Source: Pseudomonadota bacterium (GTDB taxonomy: Bacteria; Pseudomonadota; Alphaproteobacteria; Rhodospirillales; Rhodospirillaceae). Taken from it: a stretch of DNA of 30,931 bases. Shown here one piece after another: positions 27,619-30,931 of the stretch. The translations under genes were made by a program, and so were the position numbers. Below the pieces are notes generated by a model, which was given only the letters and a program-made list of their open reading frames with translations, was not told the DNA's origin and ran no database searches. The stretch is taken from the NCBI GenBank assembly GCA_023396465.1, contig JAEWWF010000003.1, positions 1 to 30,931 on the forward strand, read 5' to 3'. Each line of letters starts with the position of its first letter. Position 1 is the first letter of the stretch.

Positions 27619-28086
27619 ATGCGATCGACGATCCCCCTGCTGCTCGCCGTCGCCGCCGTGGTGCTGGCGCCGGTGGTCGCCGCCCAGGATGTCGGCGGAC
27701 CCAACCCGCCGCAGCGCCCCTTCGCCGAAACCGCCCCGGCGCCGGAAATGGCCAGCCCAGTCACCGATGAACGCCGCCAGCTGCGGGCCTACCCGGAACA
27801 GCCGCCGGTGATCCCGCACGCCATCCAGGGCTATGAGGTCAACCTCAACACCAACCGCTGCCTGACCTGCCACAGCCGCGTCTACACCCAGGCGGTGCAG
27901 GCGCCCATGGTCAGTGTCACCCACTACACCGACCGCGACGGCAACGTGCTCGGATCGGTGGCGCCCCGGCGGTACTTCTGTACCCAGTGCCATATCCAGC
28001 AGACCGATGCGCGGCCCCTGGTGAACAACAGCTTCGTCGACATCGATACCCTGTCCGGCGGACCGGCGGGCGGGAGGCAGCCGTGA
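27619..28086 (+). CDS. napB: Dihaem cytochrome c NapB
   Basis: A 155-residue periplasmic electron carrier to NapA. The signal peptide is MRSTIPLLLAVAAVVLAPVVAA, cleaved near 22. Two haem-c attachment motifs are present, CLTCH (81-85) and CTQCH (121-125). The segment PPVIPHAIQGYEVNLNTNRCLTCH and VAPRRYFCTQCHIQQTDARPLVNN are diagnostic for NapB. GAGG precedes the ATG. The stop overlaps the GTG start of napC by four bases. Confidence 0.96.
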   Translation: MRSTIPLLLAVAAVVLAPVVAAQDVGGPNPPQRPFAETAPAPEMASPVTDERRQLRAYPEQPPVIPHAIQGYEVNLNTNRCLTCHSRVYTQAVQAPMVSVTHYTDRDGNVLGSVAPRRYFCTQCHIQQTDARPLVNNSFVDIDTLSGGPAGGRQP

Positions 28087-28742
28087 GCGGACTGTGGCAC
28101 GCCCTGCGGCGGGCCTGGCAGATCATCGCCCGGCCCGCCGCCCACCTCAGCCTCGGCTTCCTGACCATTGGCGGCTTCCTCGCCGGCGTCATGTTCTGGG
28201 GCGGCTTCAACACCGCCATGGAGGCGACCAACACCGAGGCCTTCTGCACCTCCTGCCACGAGATGGAGAACAACGTCTTCGAGGAGATGAAGACCACCGT
28301 CCACTTCGCCAACAGCTCGGGCGTGCGCGCCACCTGCCCGGACTGCCATGTCCCGCACGAATGGACCGACAAGATCGCACGCAAGATGCAGGCGTCGAAG
28401 GAGGTCTGGGGCACCATCTTCGGCACCATCAACACCCGCGACAAGTTCCTCGACAAGCGGCGGGAACTGGCGGAGCACGAATGGTCGCGCCTGAAGGCCA
28501 ACGACTCGCTGGAATGCCGCAACTGCCACAGCGCCGAATCCATGGACATCACCCAGCAGCAGCCACGGGCGGCGCGGGTCCATCAGGCCTTCCTGTTCAC
28601 CGGCGAACGGACCTGCATCGACTGCCACAAGGGCATCGCCCACCAGTTGCCCGACATGACCGGCGTGCCGCCGGGCTGGGACGAAGTCACCCTCGACCAG
28701 CGAACCGGCAGCGGCGGCGGAATGACGACGCCGGCTCAATAG
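28083..28742 (+). CDS. napC: Tetrahaem quinol dehydrogenase NapC
   Basis: A 219-residue membrane-anchored cytochrome of the NapC/NirT family. It oxidises membrane quinol and passes electrons to NapB/NapA. An N-terminal helix (LSLGFLTIGGFLAGVMFWGGF, 22-42) anchors it, and four haem motifs follow: CTSCH (55-59), CPDCH, CRNCH and CIDCH. The NTEAFCTSCHEM start of the haem domain is typical. The start is a GTG at 28083 with GGGAGG upstream, overlapping the napB stop. No napG or napH genes are present, so NapC is the only quinol route encoded in this operon. Confidence 0.95.
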   Translation: MSGLWHALRRAWQIIARPAAHLSLGFLTIGGFLAGVMFWGGFNTAMEATNTEAFCTSCHEMENNVFEEMKTTVHFANSSGVRATCPDCHVPHEWTDKIARKMQASKEVWGTIFGTINTRDKFLDKRRELAEHEWSRLKANDSLECRNCHSAESMDITQQQPRAARVHQAFLFTGERTCIDCHKGIAHQLPDMTGVPPGWDEVTLDQRTGSGGGMTTPAQ

Positions 28743-28773
28743 CGGCGGTTTCCCGGGCCGGCAGGCCGTGCTA

Positions 28774-28801
28774 CATGCGGTGGTCCCCGGACCACCGCAT
28801 G
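28774..28801. terminator. Perfect 13-bp inverted repeat after napC
   Basis: CATGCGGTGGTCC (28774-28786) and GGACCACCGCATG (28789-28801) are perfect inverted copies separated by two bases. The site starts 32 bp past the napC stop and ends 12 bp before the next ATG. As RNA it is a very stable hairpin (with one inner pair opened), so it may end or protect the nap mRNA. No U-run follows; a protein-binding site is the alternative. Confidence 0.5.
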
Positions 28802-28813
28802 AGGCCCGCCAGC

Positions 28814-29068
28814 ATGACCGACGCCCCGCCGCCCGACGCCGACCCGGCACCCGATCTCGACCGCCTGTGGCGGGATGATGCCCACTGGGGACATGGCGCC
28901 ATGGGCATGTACTTCTGCAAGGACGACCCGCGCCTGTTCGTGCGCAAGCGTCACGCCGCGTTCGGCCGCACCATCAACCTCGCCCACCCGCGCGCCGGCT
29001 GGGTGCTGATGGCGCTGATCGTGCTGCCTGTCATGCTGGCCGTTCTGGCCCGGCGGGCGGTGGAGTAG
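28814..29068 (+). CDS. Small one-TM protein resembling DUF5808
   Basis: An 84-residue protein. The segment HWGHGAMGMYFCKDDPRLFVRKRHAAFGRTINLAHPRAGW resembles the DUF5808 motif (pattern YxNxxDPRxFVxKRxGxGxTxNxAxP, from memory). A single membrane helix (WVLMALIVLPVMLAVLA) follows and the protein ends with RRAVE. The function is unknown. I chose the ATG at 28814; in-frame ATGs lie upstream at 28799 and at 28775, inside the hairpin. Its 3' end overlaps the convergent gene at 29031 by 38 bp. It could be cotranscribed with napC if the hairpin does not stop transcription. Confidence 0.7.
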   Translation: MTDAPPPDADPAPDLDRLWRDDAHWGHGAMGMYFCKDDPRLFVRKRHAAFGRTINLAHPRAGWVLMALIVLPVMLAVLARRAVE

Positions 29069-29858
29069 GCGTCGCGGCGGCCCCGGCCCCGATCCGCCCG
29101 GCCACCACCCGGTGACGCAAGGACCAACGGCGATCCTCCTCCGGCGCCGGGGCGAGATCCCACCACCAGCTGTCCCCGCCCTGCGGCGGCGGATGACCGA
29201 ACAGCAGGTCTTCCGCCAGCGCCTGCCCGTCGCGCACCAGCACCCGTTCCGCCGCCACGTCGGTCACCAGCAGGGCCAGCCCCGGCACCGCCGCCAGGGC
29301 CTCGATATGGGCGGTGATGATGGCGCGGCAGAACATGTCCAGCACCTCCGGCGTCGCCTCGGGCAGCGGCTCCAGGGCATGGCGCGGGTTGAGCGGCAGT
29401 TGGCTAAGGCAATTGAGCGACAGCAGCAGATCGGCCTCGGCGGCGTGGGGAATATCCGCCGGCGGCACCGGCGGCACGGCGGTCGCCTCCAGACAGGCCG
29501 CCGCCGTCCCGGTGACGTCCCGGCTGACCAGCGTCACGTTGGGGAAGCGCGCCGCCTGCCGCCGGCTGGCCCGCAGCCAGCAGACATCCACCAGCACCAC
29601 CCGGCGGAAGGCCGCCGCCAGATCGCCGAGCGGCACGTCGAGCAGCAGCCCGGCCCCGACGACCACGCACAGGTCCCGTCCCGGCGCCGCCGCCACCGCC
29701 GCCCGCACCTGCGCCCGCGTCGCCTCCAGATGCGGCCGCCAGGCGGCCCGGCAGCGGCGGCCGCGCGCCTCCACCGCGATCAGATCGTGCAGATAGCCGA
29801 GCCGTCGCAGCGGCGCCGGGCACGGGGTGAGCCAGTGGATCAGGGCTTCGCGCAGCAC
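29031..29858 (-). CDS. Uncharacterised Rossmann-like protein, possibly methyltransferase-related
   Basis: A 275-residue soluble protein from a GTG at 29858. I recognise no named family. Residues LCVVVGAGLLLDVPLGDLAAAF followed by RRVVLVDVCW look like the glycine-rich first strand and acidic second strand of a nucleotide- or SAM-binding Rossmann fold. VTLVSRDVTG and DLLLSLNCLSQLPL fit the later strands of a methyltransferase. The N-terminus (WLTPCPAPLRRLGYLHDLIAVEARGRRCRAAW) is Arg-rich and helical. The C-terminus overlaps the convergent small-protein gene. Calling it a methyltransferase is inference from fold pattern, without identified substrate residues. Confidence 0.75.
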   Translation of the reverse strand: MLREALIHWLTPCPAPLRRLGYLHDLIAVEARGRRCRAAWRPHLEATRAQVRAAVAAAPGRDLCVVVGAGLLLDVPLGDLAAAFRRVVLVDVCWLRASRRQAARFPNVTLVSRDVTGTAAACLEATAVPPVPPADIPHAAEADLLLSLNCLSQLPLNPRHALEPLPEATPEVLDMFCRAIITAHIEALAAVPGLALLVTDVAAERVLVRDGQALAEDLLFGHPPPQGGDSWWWDLAPAPEEDRRWSLRHRVVAGRIGAGAAATPTPPPAGPERPA

Positions 29859-29880
29859 GGCGGGCGGCGTCTCTCTCGCG

Positions 29881-30348
29881 TCAGGGCTGATGCAGTGGGC
29901 TTTGGTCTTTCACCCGGTCGATGATCGAGTCAACCAGCGCCCGCACCGCCGAGACATAGGCTTCCATGGCCCAGACCTCGTAAATGTCGCCGCACGGCCC
30001 GCCCCGGCAGGTCAACGGACGGGTATGGACGGCGCCGTAGAGGCGGCCATAGGTGGCGCGCAGATCGTCGATGCGGGCGCGGATGCCGCCGTCGCCGAAG
30101 GCGTCGGGCGGATAGAACTCCGCCGCCAGGGTCTCCGCCACCTCCGTCAGGCACCGCGCCTGAACCTCCAGCGCCGCCTTCATGCGCACCGGCACGCCGG
30201 TCCAATATTCCTTCTCGGATGCCTGCTCGCACACGGCGGCCCGTTCCGCCATGGCATCCAGAAGACCGTAATCCGGCGCCGCGTCGGCCGGGAGCGTGAC
30301 CGCCCCCCAGCCCACCACCACCAGCACGGCCAAGGCCCGCGCTTGCAT
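29881..30348 (-). CDS. Small secreted protein of unknown function
   Basis: A 155-residue protein with a signal peptide (MQARALAVLVVVGWGAVTLPADA, cleavage near 23). Family not recognised. The mature part is helical and has four cysteines (AAVCEQ, ARCLTE, LTCRGGPCGD), an even number compatible with two periplasmic disulfides. GGGGGAGA lies five bases before the ATG at 30348. It follows mutL by 28 bp and precedes the Rossmann-like gene by 22 bp, all on the minus strand, so the three may share a transcript. No motif points to a reaction. Confidence 0.75.
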   Translation of the reverse strand: MQARALAVLVVVGWGAVTLPADAAPDYGLLDAMAERAAVCEQASEKEYWTGVPVRMKAALEVQARCLTEVAETLAAEFYPPDAFGDGGIRARIDDLRATYGRLYGAVHTRPLTCRGGPCGDIYEVWAMEAYVSAVRALVDSIIDRVKDQSPLHQP

Positions 30349-30376
30349 GCCGTCTCCCCCTTCCCGTCCCGCTGCC

Positions 30377-30931
30377 TCAGCGCCGGCCGAACAGGCGCTC
30401 GATGTCCTTCAGCTTCAGCTCGACGTAGGTCGGCCGGCCGTGGTTGCACTGGCCGGAGTGTGGCGTCATTTCCATCTGGCGCAAGAGGGCATTCATTTCC
30501 TCGGCATTGAGCAGCCGCCCGGCCCGCACGCTGCCGTGGCAGGCCATGGTGCCGCAGACGTCGGCCAGACGGTCCTTCAGCGCCAGCGCCTCGCCCAGTT
30601 CCGCCAGTTCGTCGGCGAGGTCGCGGATGAGGCCCTTGACGTCGCAGTCGCCCAGCAGCGCCGGCACCTCGCGCACCAGGATGGAGCCGGGGCCGAAGGG
30701 CTCGATCACCAGCCCGAGGGCCGCCAGTTCCTCGGCCCGCGCCGCCACCCGGTCGGCATCGGCCTCGTCCATCTCCACCACCTCGGGCAGCAGCAGGCCC
30801 TGACGGGCGACGCCGCCGTCGGCCAGCGCCTGCTTCATGCGCTCGTAGACCAGCCGCTCGTGGGCGGCGTGCTGGTCGACGATGACGATGCCGTCCGCCG
30901 TCTGGGCAACGATATAGGTGCCGTGCAGCTG
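30377..30931 (-). CDS. mutL: DNA mismatch repair protein MutL (partial, C-terminal part)
   Basis: The last 184 residues of MutL are in the window; the N-terminal ATPase lies beyond the right edge. The visible part is the dimerisation/endonuclease domain. It contains DQHAAHERLVYE (fits the DQHAx2Ex4E metal motif), ACHGSVRAG, CNHGRPT and the final FGRR. These are the motifs of MutL proteins that nick DNA themselves, as expected in bacteria without MutH. The stop is at 30377. It heads a possible three-gene minus-strand group with the secreted protein and the Rossmann-like protein. Confidence 0.95.
   Translation of the reverse strand, partial: QLHGTYIVAQTADGIVIVDQHAAHERLVYERMKQALADGGVARQGLLLPEVVEMDEADADRVAARAEELAALGLVIEPFGPGSILVREVPALLGDCDVKGLIRDLADELAELGEALALKDRLADVCGTMACHGSVRAGRLLNAEEMNALLRQMEMTPHSGQCNHGRPTYVELKLKDIERLFGRR

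Noticed and set aside
25015..27993. A 992-codon open frame antisense to napD, napA and napB
   Set aside because: It is the mirror of strongly biased high-GC coding sequence. It lacks domain-like patterns and a ribosome site, while the plus strand encodes complete nap proteins.

Overview
The window is very GC-rich, has strong third-position GC bias, and carries about 32 tightly packed genes. Several features point to an alphaproteobacterium, most likely a free-living, motile, respiring member of the Rhodospirillales. These are the alr-mlaE-mlaF-radA-cvpA gene order, an endonuclease-type MutL, a periplasmic nitrate reductase operon, and small response regulators sharing a YFGPDRRRR segment. The genus cannot be fixed from the sequence alone. 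No rRNA, tRNA, CRISPR array, transposase or phage gene was seen, and no stretch without a gene exceeds 300 bases.

Layout. (1) 1-4392, minus strand: a housekeeping block of alanine racemase, an Mla-type lipid ABC transporter permease and ATPase, RadA, and the start of CvpA, with start/stop overlaps at alr/mlaE and mlaE/mlaF. (2) 4575-7286, plus: a P2-type cation-pumping ATPase with altered ion-site residues. (3) 7324-9187, minus: a small signalling group made of an Hpt-domain protein and two paralogous CheY-like regulators, one ending in a peptide that looks like the CheY-binding N-terminus of FliM. (4) 9294-20452, minus: a leucine/isovalerate degradation (liu) cluster. It runs liuA, thiolase, SDR, beta-carbonic anhydrase, DsbA/HCCA-isomerase-like protein, rhodanese, liuB, liuC, liuD, an unknown 143-residue protein, liuE. 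Upstream of liuA is a promoter whose 17-bp spacer is filled by a perfect 16-bp palindrome. (5) 20655-22784, plus: an orphan membrane histidine kinase with a PilJ/NarX-like sensor. (6) 22771-23857, minus: a Cys-rich unknown protein and a secreted DUF4142-like protein. (7) 24018-28742, plus: napEFDABC. (8) 28814-30931: a one-TM DUF5808-like protein (plus), a Rossmann-like unknown protein, a small secreted protein, and the 3' end of mutL (all minus).

How the genes work together. The liu enzymes oxidise isovaleryl-CoA (LiuA), carboxylate 3-methylcrotonyl-CoA (LiuB+LiuD), hydrate 3-methylglutaconyl-CoA (LiuC) and cleave HMG-CoA to acetyl-CoA and acetoacetate (LiuE). A thiolase can cleave acetoacetyl-CoA. 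The carbonic anhydrase could supply bicarbonate to the carboxylase, which is an inference from context. The nap operon encodes a complete periplasmic nitrate reductase: the Mo enzyme NapA, the dihaem NapB, the tetrahaem quinol dehydrogenase NapC, and the maturation factors NapD and NapF.

Most interesting signals: the FliM-like tail on a response regulator (8022-8582), a 196-bp element with 29-bp near-perfect inverted termini between liuA and the thiolase gene (19064-19259), the operator-in-promoter upstream of liuA, and GC-rich hairpins in the longer gaps of the liu cluster. Most of the window is recognisable metabolism and respiration. I do not see a clearly new multi-gene system, only these local oddities.
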